Under the pieces are notes generated by a model. The model had not been told where the DNA came from and made no database searches. It saw nothing but the letters and a program-made list of their open reading frames with translations. A stretch of 64,000 nt of DNA. It comes from Ganoderma boninense (Eukaryota; Basidiomycota; Agaricomycetes; Polyporales; Polyporaceae). The translations under genes were made by a program, and so were the position numbers. Below, one piece after another: positions 43,625 to 55,808 of this stretch. The stretch covers positions 124,001 to 188,000 of the forward strand of contig CM035307.1 of NCBI GenBank assembly GCA_002900995.3, read 5' to 3'. The stretch's first letter is position 1, and every line of letters begins with the position of its first letter.

Positions 43625-44989
43625 GGGTTCGTCGGTCAACTAGATAGATGCCGCGACGTGGTGTCTTCCGCGCCCATGTACGTGGCTCGCCGTGCACTTG
43701 CCGTCTTCAGTTGGAGTGACGCCTGTTGCTGGCTGCGCAGACCTTTGTGATAAAGCCCCCCCTCTTGCCAGCATGTGTGCACAGTGCGAACGTGTGTTGG
43801 GACTGCTGTGGTAGCGGCACGTATATTACAATGTGTCAGGAAAAGTGAAGTCTGTTGTCCACTGGAGACATGGTCACGGTCGAGGTCGCGTCCGGACACG
43901 ACGGCATGCGCATAGCTATAGGTATGCGTATGTAGACCTGCAGCGGCGCGCCGGGGTCGCACGAGCTTGAANNNNNNNNNNNNNNNNNNNNNNNNNNNNN
44001 NNNNNNNNNNNNNNNNNNNNNNNNNNNNNNNNNNNNNNNNNNNNNNNNNNNNNNNNNNNNNNNNNNNNNNNTACCTGCTGTGCGACGAAGCTAGAGGCGG
44101 CAGAGGCGAGACGGAGAGTTCAAAGACCAAATAACCGAAGACCATGCGTGCTATATGCGCACCCTACAGTTTCGTGACCGAGGTTCCCCCACGCGCGAGC
44201 ACACAGCGCAGCGCCGAGGACGGTTACAGGCAGTCGAGAGTGTCGCGAGGCGCGCCATGGCGAGCTTGAAGAATGCGCAGAGGAGAGCACGAGGATGATC
44301 CTCCTCGAGGGTTTTATCGCAGAGGAACTGAATAGAGCGTGCTGGTCCCAGGACCATAAGTTACAAGTAAGTTGTAACCGGCAGCACCATGTGCGTCGCG
44401 ATGGGAACTTTCCCGCGGTGTCGGTAGGGCGTACCCGCCGGATCCCGAGCGCAAGCCTTCTTAACACGTTCGAAGACCTTACATACCTAAGTACTTACCT
44501 TCTAGGTGGTACGGAGACGTGTGGGGCCACGGGGCCGTCTTCAAGGTACAATGATATCGATGGAATACGACGTCGAAATCGGAAGCGACCAGCTGAGCCG
44601 CTGCTTTACTGTGTTCACCGGCGTGCATATTCATATTCCCAGCTGGTCACAGGTAGAAGTCCGAGGCATGCGGTGCGTTGACAGATCTGGGATATACATA
44701 TGTTCGGGTGCAGAAGGGACGCTTTAAAGGATAGTCAACTTCCAGCTCGAAATACGACAAGCCCACCAAAGCCTGACGACCGTGATCCATCCAAGGTCGA
44801 CCGCAAGGTGCTCGCCGAGATTGGCAGTCGAACAATCGCACCTCAGCATCGCATACACGTCGCGTTATCTACCCCCGAGAACACGCCGAGCCTGCCGACA
44901 CATCCGTTGTGAGGTCCGACGAGCTAGCGGTTTTATCACGTTGAAAAGACCGCATCGAAGTACGTTCTAGCGTATCGTCGTGGAAGTCA
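43625..44989. other. intergenic region containing an assembly gap
   Basis: Holds no gene I can name. The plus frame at 44545-44727 (MEYDVEIGSDQLSRCFTVFT) is open but unrecognised. The gap hides unknown sequence. Confidence 0.35.
43972..44071. other. assembly gap (100 N)
   Basis: Exactly 100 unknown bases, the usual placeholder for a gap of unknown length, so spacing across it is not reliable. Confidence 0.99.
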
Positions 44990-46627
44990 GCACCGATAGG
45001 CTACTGCAAACATAGCAAGGCGGAAAGGAACACTCACGGCGGCTGGCTCGGCGGTCGCCCGTCCGCCAGAACGAGTTGGTCTGCGGTCCCTCTCCCGACT
45101 GTGCGGAAGCGGCAGCAGCGTCGGAGTCGAGCGAAGCCCGACGCGCCCCCGTGCCCTCAGGCACAGGCTGCAGCTCCAATTCGCCAGCGTCCGTCGCGGT
45201 CATCTTGCGCGGTGTGGCCTGGTCGACTCGGATGCCCGAGTCGAGCGTGATGGGCATCGCGACCCTGACGACGTTGCCCATCCCCGCAAACGGCACCTGC
45301 ACCGACACCGTGTACTGCCCATGGCACCCCGGGTCGGTTCACATTACGGTCAGTGGTCAGCCACCGCTGCACACGGCACAGTACGATATCACGATGCGAC
45401 GTATACGAAGTACGCACGGCGCAGTCCACAAGCTCGGACGAGAACGTCGGCGGGAACCGGTCGAGCGGGACCGTCGGCTGGAGCGTCCAGTGCTGCACCC
45501 ACCGCCCCGTCTCCTCCTTCACGTTCAAGTTATCGTCGGTGTCGGTGTCTGTGTCGGCCTGCCAGTGCCGGTAGTAAGAGGACAGGAGCAGGTCGCCCTC
45601 CGTAACGTTTGCCACGACGAACTCGTTCGTCGACACGTCCGTGTTCCCGCGGGCCCGGACTGTGAAGGTATGGTGCACGCTGATGGAGATGCGGTTGTTG
45701 GTGTGGTTGGAGGAGAGGGCGATGGCGATGGCGGGGAAGATGGGCTTGCCCGCGGGGTGCTTGTCCGCCTTGGCGCGCGAGAGCCGGGCGGTCGCGGTCT
45801 TCACCTCGATCCGGACGGGGATGGGGACGCGGTGGGGGAGGATGCCATGCTCGTTCGGGACGAGAAGCTGCAGCATCCGAGTCCAGGAAGATAGCATATG
45901 CTCGTGTTAAAGGGGGAAAAGAAGACTCAGACACGAGCATCATCCTCACCTCGACCCTCGCAGTGGAGTATTCCCCCCACAGCCCACGCCGCATTTGCTG
46001 CTCCGCGTGCGCGACCTTCCACGTCGGTCCGCCCTCCAGTCCGCCCTCCAGTCCGTTCGCAGATGTGATTGACGCGCAGAGGGCCGGGTCGCCCCTCGAG
46101 ACCACCACGAGCCGCTCGCGGACGCTCTTCGTGAAGGTCTTCTCGTCCGCCCAGAACGGCGCGGGATAGACGGCGGTCACCTCGACGTAGTACATGATTG
46201 AGACAACGTCGTGCCATTCATTCCGCACGACAGACGGAAGTGTGTGCGGCCCCGAGGGGAGATGGAAGAGGAATGGTATTAGGAGGACGTGGGATTCTGG
46301 CGGGTGGTACGCGGATCCTGGCTTCCAGATGGATTTCCTGAGATGTATGAGCTCCCTGCTCACCACACAAGTGCGCTCGGCAGTGTACCTGGCGATGACA
46401 TAGGACGCAGTGAGGACGGGATACATGAGAATAAGACGACAGACGTACACCTTTAGCCTCCCGCGAAACTCTAGGACGACATCCTCGATCTGCTCGTCCT
46501 GGATTCGCGGGAACTCTAGCAGCACTTCGCCTTCGACGTCGCTGCCGGGGCAATAAGTGGTTGGTGGGATCACGAGCGAAAACGGAGGGGCTATGCAAGC
46601 AGGATAGGTCAGTGGGTCAGACGACAT
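44990..46627 (-). CDS. arrestin-like protein (intact copy)
   Basis: Arrestin-fold protein. Fungal arrestins often act as ubiquitin-ligase adaptors for membrane cargo, but this role is only inferred. The start at 46627 (MSSDPLTYPACIAPPFSLVI) follows a TATA-like box by about 30 bp. The N-domain reads PPTTYCPGSDVEGEVLLEFP, DVVLEFRGRLK, then after an intron ending CGCCAG, SRELIHLRKSIWKPGSAYHP, HVLLIPFLFHLPSGPHTLPS and IMYYVEVTAVYPAPFWADEK. The C-domain follows an intron (GTGTCTGAG to GATGCTGCAG): LLVPNEHGILPHRVPIPVRI, ISISVHHTFTVRARG, then LQPVPEGTGARRASLDSDAA. The final GTGAGT donor near 45035 probably joins a short last exon ending around 44990. I see no PPxY in it. Confidence 0.77.
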
Positions 46628-46654
46628 TTTGCGCACACTCCGGCGACGATAAGT

Positions 46655-46666
46655 CCTCATTTATAC
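46655..46666 (-). promoter_or_regulatory. TATA box of the arrestin-like gene
   Basis: CGTATAAATGAG on the minus strand, roughly 30 bp upstream of the ATG at 46627. The truncated paralogue at 54.4 kb has TATATA at a similar distance. Confidence 0.45.
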
Positions 46667-46856
46667 GTGACCCGCGAGGGCGGCGGGCCGCGGTGCGACA
46701 TAGCACCCGAGCGTCTGCGTGGACAGCAAGGGCACCCAGCATGGAGGCCTGTGCCACACACGTTCAAGATGGCGCAGTGGCATGGCACCTCGGATTGTTC
46801 CTCCAGATAGGACACGGCGGTCATACATTGGGCAAGGACTGGATACGCTTAGTACC

Positions 46857-47375
46857 TCACACTCTCGTGTGTGCAGCGATAGCGAAGGTCTGTTGTAGAC
46901 AGACTTTGAAGACAAAATTGCCGTTGTTGTCGTTATTCTTGTTGGAGCCCGAGCAGTCGAGGTCGAGCGCGAGGAAGGCAGGGCCAGCTTTGCACTGCAG
47001 ATTCTTACCCGCCTTCGCGAGCCGGGCAGTGGTCGTCCTGATCGTGACGAGGACTGGGGTGTCAACGCAGTGCGGGAGGACGCCGCGCGTGTTGAGGATG
47101 AGGAGCTGCCACGGGAGACGCAAGAAAAGCCACCTGTCATACGGAGGAAGGACAGACGGCCGCTGGAAGTTAACATCCTCACCTCAACCCGCGCAGTGCC
47201 AGTGTCGTACTCCGAGTCGCCTTATATCCTACACCGCACCTTCTTCTCCTCATGCACCGTCTTTTACGCCGTCACAGTCAGCACGGCGGCGCCCTCCTGT
47301 CCCTTCAGACACCGGATGGACACGGACGGGCAGAGGTCCAGGTCGCCCCTCGATACGACGGTCAGACTTCTCAGT
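46857..47375 (-). pseudogene. arrestin-like pseudogene
   Basis: The upstream part (about 47375-47170) corresponds to RGDPALCASITSANGLEGG through STARVEVRMM of the intact copy. It is read as RGDLDLCPSVSIRCLKGQEG, then KTVHEEKKVRCRI and YDTGTARVEVRML, with in-frame stops between. The downstream part (47123-46857) is LLILNTRGVLPHCVDTPVLV then ATARLAKAGK-like sequence, parallel to LLVPNEHGILPHRVPIPVRI. The whole N-terminal exon set is missing, and a dynamin fragment sits directly upstream, so this is a fused remnant. Confidence 0.75.
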
Positions 47376-47539
47376 CTGCACATCGTCCGAGTCTTGTCGT
47401 TAGCGAAGGCCGTCAACGTCGTCGGGCGGCGCAGCGCGGAGCTGGCGAGAACAGTATGGCAAGATCAATTCGTCGCTGGCCAGAACGGAACCCACGAGAG
47501 AATCACGATGGTAATATGAAGACGTAGACGTACACTCAC

Positions 47540-47629
47540 CTTTGGGCCCCCCGTATGGTCTGTGGCCTGCTCGTTGATCTCCTCGCACGCCATGATCGTG
47601 AACGGTGGCCGCTTCCTGGGCATTGGGTG
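47540..47629 (-). pseudogene. dynamin-like exon fragment
   Basis: Encodes HPMPRKRPPFTIMACEEI and EQATDHTGGPK, ending at a GTGAGT donor. The intact dynamin has CPHLPRERFKSMLREEIKQV and SDHTADPK at the same place. Only this piece of the GTPase domain remains. Confidence 0.72.
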
Positions 47630-48189
47630 CGCGCCTACTTAATCAGGAGCTTGGCAGCGACGACTTTACAGGCTTGAATCGCGGGGATGTGTGGCTGAGA
47701 TGGAATGAATAAGGTCGAGTGGAAGGCTTTGATACCAGATGTTGACAGTTGACCAGTTGCAGAAAGACCTTGGGGAGGCGCCGAGAGTCTGATACACAGA
47801 CTAGCGCTCATGGAAATGCCAGCACAACTTACAAGCGCCAGTGGTTACTGACTACAACTTGCGGCCGCCGTCGCAGACAATTTTTTGCCTCCACCTTGCT
47901 TGAGGATAGGTGCGTTGGTTCATATTAGAGTTATTATGTGACTAGAAACTTAAACTCATACCATGGTCGTACCATGGCAGTCTCGGTCTCTCTAGGATCC
48001 CAGCGACATCCTCTCCGCGTCGCGAAAATGACCCTTGATGTCGTTCCCGAGGCCCGGAAACGGGACATGGACAGACCTTACATACTGCCCGGTTTTTAGC
48101 GCCCCCAAGGCCAGGATTAGCCCGTTTGCGTCTGCGTGCAACTAAACCGGGCGAGGGTGGAACGTGCTGCTCCTAGTCTGAGTCCCCAT

Positions 48190-48600
48190 CTCGGACTCGG
48201 ACTCGAACAGCTTCAGGGACCGAGGTCTTTTTCGGACTCAAAAAATTGAGGCGCGGGTATAATGGCGCCCTGGCTTTCGTAGCGGGCATCAACCTAACCT
48301 TGTCAACACTGACCTCGACGATCATCTCGGACGGGCCTTGCAGTGAGAGTGAGAACGAGCCACTCACACGGTCTCAGTAACTTTGCGAGGATTACAGAGG
48401 GATGGAAGGTATCCGGGCATTTCTTCATGCTGTGTGTTCACGATCACGAAACTCGCGACGGCATCTCCAAGTCACTCACGGAAACTCCTAGTCGAACTCA
48501 GGATAGGTCACGTCAATGGCAACAACGATGAGCACAAGACATATATCTGAGAGACATACATCAATAACCGCAGGAGAGGCGAAAGAACGCGGTGAGGTCG
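48190..48600. repeat. upstream repeat block R1+R2 (contiguous copy)
   Basis: R1 (about 48190-48390) resembles 54685-54900: shared CTCGGACTCGGACT, ACACTGACCTC and CGGACGGGCCTTGCAGTGAG. R2 (about 48405-48600) resembles 56558-56765: shared GGCAACAACGATG, GAGAGACA and GGTGAGGTCGCT or GTGAGGTCGCT. Here the two halves are adjacent; in the second locus they are about 1.65 kb apart. Confidence 0.7.
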
Positions 48601-49006
48601 CTCAAAACCCAGAGAACGTGTTCGAATTGGCGATCGCGTCAGGGAATCACACTGTGACTCCGCTTGACAAGGACGTCTCCAACTTCTCTGCGGCGCTCCA
48701 TCCTTCGACATTACAGGTGAGTGGCTTCTGCATTTTGGTCACGATTGACCAGTATACCTCCACAGAGAATAGTGTGATCCACGCCCTGGGTTATGGAACG
48801 CGATTTATTCCGCCCTGCTGGCATGACTCCAAGTCCCCAACTTTCCAGATATCGCACACTGTGATATACAATCTACACTCTAAAGGACACGAAGAAGTTA
48901 ACAAAGAACAACCCAAAAACATTTAACGCACGATGCTCTGCCTTCCGGCTTCCCGCTCTTGAGTACAGCCCAGCAGCGCGCTAGACCTAACCCGATATCT
49001 CAGGAG

Positions 49007-52000
49007 TCAGATCCTGAAATCGTTCAGCCTGGTCTTCAGATCATCCAGCCTCCTCTTCTTCTCCTCCAGGTCCTTCCGCTCGCGCGCCACGACCGGGTCC
49101 TCCTCAAGCAGCTTCTCGATACGCACCGACGCGTCCTCGCCCCCGAGGTCGAGCTTCCCTAGTAGGTGCGCCTGCAGCCCGTACGCGAATCCCTGCACGA
49201 AGTCGTGGTGGATCGTCAGCGGCACATTGTCGATCACCCGCTTTTTCCATACGGAGTGCATTATCACAGGGCATCGTCAGCGCGAGAAGCAAACTTGAAA
49301 TAGAAATAGAACGATGGGAGGGAGGGTGGGAGGGAAGAAGGGACTCACCTTGTATGCGACCTGGAAGTAGCTCCGGACGTCCGCCATCACGACAAGCTCG
49401 TCTGTGAATTCGTCTGTGGGCAACAGTTTAGCGAGGTCCGTCGCGCCGACGTTCGTGTACGCCGGGACCGCCCTGGTCGCCGCGATGGCCCTCGGCGACT
49501 TGCAGTGGTAAGCACCATCACGCCCATGTCCGCAAAGCGGGACTGAGAAAGAATGAGAGAGAGAGAGATGAAGGAACGTACTTGCGTGCGACGTGCCCAT
49601 CGACGGGTGGTTCGCATGCCCGTACGGCATCGGGTGTGCGCCGAGCCTGTACCTCGAGTCGCGGAGTGCGCGCACTTCCTTGTAGTGCCCGAGCCACACC
49701 TCGCGCGTCGCCTCAAGGTAGTGCCCGTTCTGCGTGAAGTACGGGGGCTCCTCGCGCTTCAGGACCTGCTCCACCGCGGCCTGCGCGCGGGCGCGGTGCT
49801 CCTCCATGCTCTCCCGCAGCTGCGCTCTGCTCGTGGGTAGGAGGGGACGCGATGAGTGCGCGGTGTGAGAACGAACCACGAGGGGGAAGGGCTTACACGA
49901 GGAAGCGCTTGAGGGGCGGGAACTGGTCGAAGTGCGCGGGGACGAGCTCCCCATACACGCACTTCTCGACGAGCCCCTGGATGCGCGCAAAGCACGTCTG
50001 CGAGGGCGCCGTCCAGCGCCGCACGAACTCGCGGATCAGCCCCGTCTTCGCCAGGTACGGTACGTTGTGCGGCAGCTCCCAGCCCGTCGACCTGCAATTC
50101 ACGAGAGAGCTTGGGTGAGTTGTGCCAACCTTGAGGATGCAGTGTTACTCACTCTTGAATAACCCGCCTCACGTCCAGCACGCCCATCACAGGTACGGGC
50201 ACAGGCACGTCTTCGTCTCCGCCGTCCGCGTCGGTAGAATCGCTGCCACCAGCTCTCGCCGCGCCCGCGCCAATGTGGTCAAACTCGTCCTCTTGCAGCT
50301 GCTTGCGCGGCTCCGGCGGCCTCACGTACGCCCCCGGGTCCTCGAACGGCCGGAAGTCCGGCGCGGACGCACGCACGGACGCCTTCAGCGCGCGGTAGCA
50401 CGCGCGGCTGCGGTGCACGAACGCCTTGTCGTCAGCGTCGCCGTCGTCGCACGTGCCGTCAACGGCCTCGCGCACCGCCGCGCAGAAGCGGAACACGAGC
50501 TGCACGAGCTCCGCCGCGCTGTCCATCGCCGGGCGTGCGGGCAGGCGGGCGAGCGCGGCGAGGCAGGATGCGAGGAGTGCGTCGATGGCCGCTTTCAGGC
50601 GAGGGATGCTGTAGTTCGGAGTCGAGGACGTCAACATGGACATGGAAGGGAGACAGGCAGAGAGGAGAGAAGAGGCACTCACGCGGCGATGAGCTTTTCA
50701 AGGAGGAGCGGGCTCAGGTCGCGGATGAGCGCGTCCACGCCCAACCGAGACGGGCCGGGGAGAGCCTTGACGTCCTTCCAGGGCGCAACGGTGTCTAACA
50801 CGCGCGCGGCGAGCTCTCGCGCCTGCGCGGGGGTGACCTTGCGCGCGCGGTCCTCGTCAGTGGGCAGGCGGACGGCGTAGTAGCCGAGGCGGAGCTTGTG
50901 CTCGCGCGCGTTGCCCGCGAAGATGTCCCGCCATGCGTTCTGGCGGCCTGTTTCGCCAGGCTGGATCTTGTCTGCCTTCGTCACCACCCCTAGCCCGGGT
51001 GCGTGTTCATGTGAGCATTATTACTGCATAACATGCGAAGGCGAGGGTGGGGGAGGGCTCTCACCGATGGTGCGCTCTCCGTTCGGGTCTGCTTCTTTTG
51101 CGAGCTTCATGGCCTTCTGGTTCTCCAGGTCATCTGACGGCGCGTTCAGCGGGGGGGATTTCAGGTGCGAGACACAGGTCAAAGGGAAGCAATGCGCACC
51201 TTCAGCCGGCACAGTGACCAGAATAATCGTAGATGGCTGCGAGATGTACTCTTTGACCATGTCCTCCACCTGCTTGACGATCTCGTCGTCCGCATTCGGG
51301 ATCAGGCCTATGCAGCGCACCGCATACAGCGACCCGTCTCAGTTTCTAGTGCTACCATCCAAATAAATCGGCATGACGCACCAGGGAGGTCGACAAACAC
51401 GAGATCCGTGCCGTCCGGGTCGAGGATCTTGACCTCGACCACCGTGTTGCTGAACCGCCTCACCTTCGGGTCGGCCGTGTGGTCGCTAACCTGTTTGATC
51501 TCCTCGCGCAACATGCTCTTGAACCGCTCCCTCGGCAGGTGCGGGCAGAGGACGGCGGCCTGCGCGCGCCGGATCCAGAGCTCGACGTCGGCCTTGGCGG
51601 TGATGGACGGGCTGAACGCTTCGTTGATGCCCTCGCCGCGCAGAGAGACCGTGCAGGACCACCGCTCAGAGGAGGTTAGCAGGGTGCATTCCATCGGGCA
51701 GCTGGACGGCGCTGGCGTGAGGGAAGATGTATATGTATGGAAGAAGGATGGCTGGCCATGGCCACATACCGTGTGCACGTCCCTGCGTCGCGGGGGACGT
51801 TGATCTGCGGGTGGCCGTGCGCATGAGTACAAGCAGCTGGTCACGACGCGGGAGAGTACTCACTCCTGCCACAGCTTCTACAAGAGAGCTCTTTCCGGCT
51901 GAAGGACAGCGAGCAATCAGCAGGATGTCCCAGTCGGTATGCATATATTCTGTCTGCGCGAAACGAAAGCCTCACCCGACTGCTTCCCGATGACGGCGAT

Positions 52001-52284
52001 CTGCGGGATGTCGAGGTCCTTGTCGTGACTGTGCGTTGCCCACGTATCAATGCCTCTGTGACTCGAACAGCAGAAGCCGAAAGCACAAGTACCTACCCCA
52101 AAGCGCGAAGGTCGCGCACGATCTCCAGCAGCTCACGACATGCACGTGCGTACTCGCTCTTCGAGATATTGTCCGCGCCGTTTGAACCACCTGTGCCTTT
52201 CATGTCCTCCTCGGAATTGTCGCTGAGGCTGAAGTCCGAGCCGGTCGGGAATGTCGACGAGGAGCTTGTTTTTGATCCCTAAAA
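49007..52284 (-). CDS. dynamin-superfamily large GTPase (intact copy)
   Basis: Membrane-remodelling GTPase of the fungal dynamin/Mx-like group; the target membrane is unknown. About a dozen exons. The first clear exon (52284 to about 52095) encodes SSSSTFPTGSDFSLSDNSEE and ARACRELLEIVRDLRALG. The P-loop spans an intron: DLDIPQIAVIGKQS joined to AGKSSLVEAVAG. G3 is DLVFVDLPG, G4 is VVTKADKIQPG, and ADPNGERTIG precedes G4. The middle/stalk helices include LLLEKLIAALPRLKAAIDAL and LIREFVRRWTAPSQTCFARI. The GTPase effector domain closes the protein: VMADVRSYFQVAYKRVIDNV, LLEEDPVVARERKDLEEKKR, ending LNDFRI. No PH domain or proline-rich tail. The start codon is uncertain; a short upstream exon near 52350 is possible. 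Confidence 0.88.
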
Positions 52285-53812
52285 CGAAGAAAGTATGAGC
52301 ACCGAGCGGGAACCAGAAGGAGAAAGTTAGACAGGATCGTGGAGCAGCTTACGGCTGATTTTGTCCCGTGACGTCTGGTGGACGGCGGAAAGGAGGCGTG
52401 TCAGAAACACAGCGAAGACCGGGTAAATACAAACGATTCGGATGAGGGCGAACCTAAGGAAGCTGGAGCGGTTGGTTGACATGCGAAGGCGTGTGTGGGA
52501 TGGGGTGGGATGTTGCTGGTTCATGAAGACCGGGCTTTTATGTGAGCCCAGGTTAGTAGAGAGCAGTACGACTGCTGTATTGGGGATCCGCCCTCTGCTG
52601 CAGCGAACGCTGTGGTAATCTGTAGCAGTACGTCAGGCCAGTCAGCATGCACCCAGAAAGGCAGAGCTCACCGACAGATCTTCACGACTAATGGCGACAA
52701 GCTCCCAGGTAAGTAATCGAAGACGTAATGGATGCCGGCGGTCGCGCCACAGAAGCCCCGTTGCTGCTGCGGTCCACGCCTAGGAAGGAAAATGGCACGA
52801 ATGCATTCGAGTGTCCCAACTGGAGACCCCAGGTAGATTCTATATACGTCCAGCAGCAGTGAGGGGAGAAAGGAAATGGCATAAACCGGAGCGCTTCCAA
52901 CCGTATCGCTCGTCGCTCACGGCAAAGTCATTGCCCGCCTCAGCGACGTGGCAAGCCTACTAGGCGGAAGCCCCACTCCGCGAGCTGCAAAACCTATACG
53001 CACTCTTCGGTATGGTCAGCAGGTCTGCGGCTGAGAGAGACGAAGGGCCGGAGCATAGGTCTTCTCTATCAGATTCATTGAAGACCGTTCAGCACCCGTC
53101 TGCCCTAGTCTCGGGTCACCGACAGCTGAGTATATGTAGAAAGAGACTCAACAATGTGTCTCACCTTCATCTCTACAGAGCGAATACTGCACGGCGTCCA
53201 GCGTGAACTTTGGGGACCAGAGGCTCGTTCGCCGCACCGCCATGCCCTCCTGAGTCCTCAGATCTTCATGACTGCCACGAATGTCCGAAGAAGCATACAA
53301 TGGCCGAGTACGTCTTCCAACTAAGATTACTCACATAGAACGGCACAGTCAGATTGCAGAAAGGCACCCATGGGCAGGAATGGTCCTCAGGCCTTCGAAC
53401 GGGGAGGAGGTCAGCGTGTTACACAGGGACCAGAGAGAGTTACCATAGTGGAAGTTTCTTATACTAGGCTAGAGCATTAGACACACTTCGATGAACATAC
53501 ACAAGATCATAGTAGGTAAGCAGGCGAGGATGCCACGCCTAATCAGTGAGCATCACCAGCCGGAGGCGAGGCGAGCAGCGAGACGAGTCAACGAATAGAC
53601 TCGCGTTAGGAACGTTGCAATTTTGCTCTTGTAGCTGCAGAAGACAACTCCAACATGAGAGCAGATGGGGCGAAGATGAGACCGCAGTCACTCTGAACCT
53701 GAGCCCCACACAACTGCGGACTAGAACAGCCCCGAGGTCATGGACAGACCGGGCATCCTTAACTCGCCACACTCAGTCCAAGGAGAATTCATACGCCTGC
53801 CATTTACAATGA
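52285..53812. other. intergenic region
   Basis: Between the dynamin promoter side and the 3' end of the truncated arrestin copy. It contains short unrecognised frames only (for example minus 52900-52688). The missing arrestin C-domain is not found here. Confidence 0.4.
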
Positions 53813-54384
53813 TCACCGAACCCGGCGTCCTCGATGATGATGAGCTCGATGGCAGACGTACCACACGAGACCCTTCGAGGGCAAAATCCTCGGCCGGCGG
53901 GCGATCACTTCGACGAGGTACGCGATCGAGATCGAGTCGCGCGATTCGGCCCACGACACGGACGGGAGGATCTTCGTGTCCTTGGAGGGGAGGGTGAAGA
54001 GGAATGGGAGCCGGAGGACGTGCGAGTCGGGTGGGGGGTATGCGGACCCGCGTTCCCAGAGGGACGTCCGGAGCGATACGAGGTCCTGCTTCGCTGTGGA
54101 GTATAGGCGCTTCCCGTTGGCTGTGTGGCCCGTAAGGCTGGCGGAAAACACAGTCAATCAATTATCACGAAGAGATATGAAGGGGAGACGTACGCCCGCA
54201 GCTGCAGCGTCCCGCGAAGCTCGGCGACGACTTCGTCAATCTTCTTTTCCTGCACGTCCGGGAACTTCAGCAGCACCTCGCCTTCGACCGCGCTGCCGGG
54301 GCAATAGGTCGTCGGCGGGATTACCAGCGAGAAGGGGCCAGTCGTGCCACGATGTAGGACTGCAGCAGCGGGGTTAGATGCCAT
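53813..54384 (-). pseudogene. truncated arrestin-like copy (N-domain only)
   Basis: Exon 1 from 54384 encodes MASNPAAAVLHRGTTGPFSL, PPTTYCPGSAVEGEVLLKFP and VVAELRGTLQLR, with a GTACGT donor. Exon 2 (acceptor TTTTCCGCCAG) encodes TAKQDLVSLRTSLWERGSAY, HVLRLPFLFTLPSKDTKILP and IAYLVEVIARRPRILPSKG, then runs into unrelated sequence and stops at 53813. The whole second arrestin domain is gone. The remaining frame is clean and has a TATA box, so it may still be transcribed and could give a half-arrestin of about 170 residues. Confidence 0.72.
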
Positions 54385-54409
54385 GTTGCGGACGCCCCGC
54401 CGACCGTAC

Positions 54410-54421
54410 GTTCCTATATAT
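54410..54421 (-). promoter_or_regulatory. TATA box of the truncated arrestin copy
   Basis: CATATATAGGAA on the minus strand, about 30 bp upstream of the ATG at 54384, matching the layout at the intact arrestin gene. Confidence 0.45.
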
Positions 54422-54684
54422 GCACATACTCGACGTGTGCAGGAGGCGGTGCAACAGGAACAGAATGCAAATGCATCAACGGCTGGAGGGCGTGGCGGTG
54501 TACTTGAGCTACTAGTAAAGTGCAGGTGAACGCCCGGCGCCCGGTGCGTGTGTATGTTCAAGATGGTGTAGCTGGACGACATCAGCTGCAGATGCAACTG
54601 CCGAGTCGGCATGGTTCTTGCAGGTGCATAGGACGACTCGACTGCAAACGGGCCGAGCATGGCACGCGACGCACTGCTAGCTGC

Positions 54685-54900
54685 CGACTCGGACTCGGAC
54701 GGCATCAAGCACTGAAGTCTCTGCGCTGGAGAGTCTTGGACTTGTTGCGCTTTTCCTGGCTCAGAAGACCGAGGCGCAAATATAATGGTGCCCTGGCATC
54801 AATCCCGCGTTCTCAACACTGACCTCTACAATCATACCGCGTGAGGTTCGGACGGGCCTTGCAGTGAGAGCGAGCGAACCACTCACTCACATGGTCTCGG
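54685..54900. repeat. upstream repeat R1, second copy
   Basis: Diverged copy of 48190-48390 in the same orientation, sharing GACCGAGGCGC-like, TATAATGG(C/T)GCCCTGGC and CGGACGGGCCTTGCAGTGAG blocks. It is not followed by R2 here. Confidence 0.7.
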
Positions 54901-55808
54901 TGACTCGGAAGTCCTGGACGTTGAAGGCGCCCCTCCGTTCGAGTCGTGCTCGGTTGCGCGTTGTAACATTGCCTGCATGAACCATGTTCAAGTGCGTTAC
55001 GCCAGGGCTAACAATTATTGAAAGTCTGAAGCAGCAGAGCACCTACGGAATACTGTGGAAGGTATGTTGCGGGGCACAGGGAAAACTCACGACGTCGAGT
55101 GGGCAGTGTTGCGATACCCAATTTGAAGAGTCGCTATCATGATAGGGAAAACTGCGTTCTCGCTGAGCAGGTGCGAGAGCGCCGTATTGAACACGCTCAT
55201 CGTCGCCGTGACTGCGAGGGGCATCGTGCACATGGCTATGCTGTCAAGGGCCGCATACAAGCGTTGAACGTTCAGGGCAAGGAGGAGCCTGAGCGGCGGC
55301 AGTGGGAAGGCTCACCTGCGACTAGAACCTGTCCAATGTTTTGGAACCACCTTCCCCCAGAAGAAGTTCCTCGGAAACCTCGTATCACTGCCACTATGCT
55401 GCGCCGAGAAGTCATCCGTGTCTCTCCGAGATGAGCACAGGTCCACACCGACCTCCGAGTCGAGTCCCTCCCCGGCAGTGACCACTGGGCGTTGATAGTC
55501 ACCGTGACCGTTGAGATTAGGTCCTTCCTTCTTCAGGAGGCTCGATCTACCGTAAAGACTACGGCTCCAAAATCGATGGCGGCGGGTGCCCTCCGTGGAC
55601 TTCCCTCTTCCCCGTCCGAGCTCTGCCCTCCGAGTGGAGCGGACGGCAGAAAGGTGCCGAACGAGAAAGGTTCGGAGTGAACAAAATAAAGGCATTACTA
55701 TAGGAGAGGGTCCGTAGAAGGGAAGTCCGTCGAAAAAATGTTCGGAACGAAGCCAGAGCTCTCAGATTCGGAGTCCTGAGAAGTCGAAGTCAGTCGGCCC
55801 GATACAAC

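Noticed and set aside
45076..45894. A 272-codon plus-strand frame opposite the arrestin gene
   Set aside because: It is antisense to the arrestin C-domain, has no known motif, and its composition follows codon bias of the other strand.
50122..50880. A 252-codon plus-strand frame opposite the dynamin gene
   Set aside because: It is antisense to the conserved stalk exons of dynamin and is Arg/Val/Ala-rich, a typical shadow.
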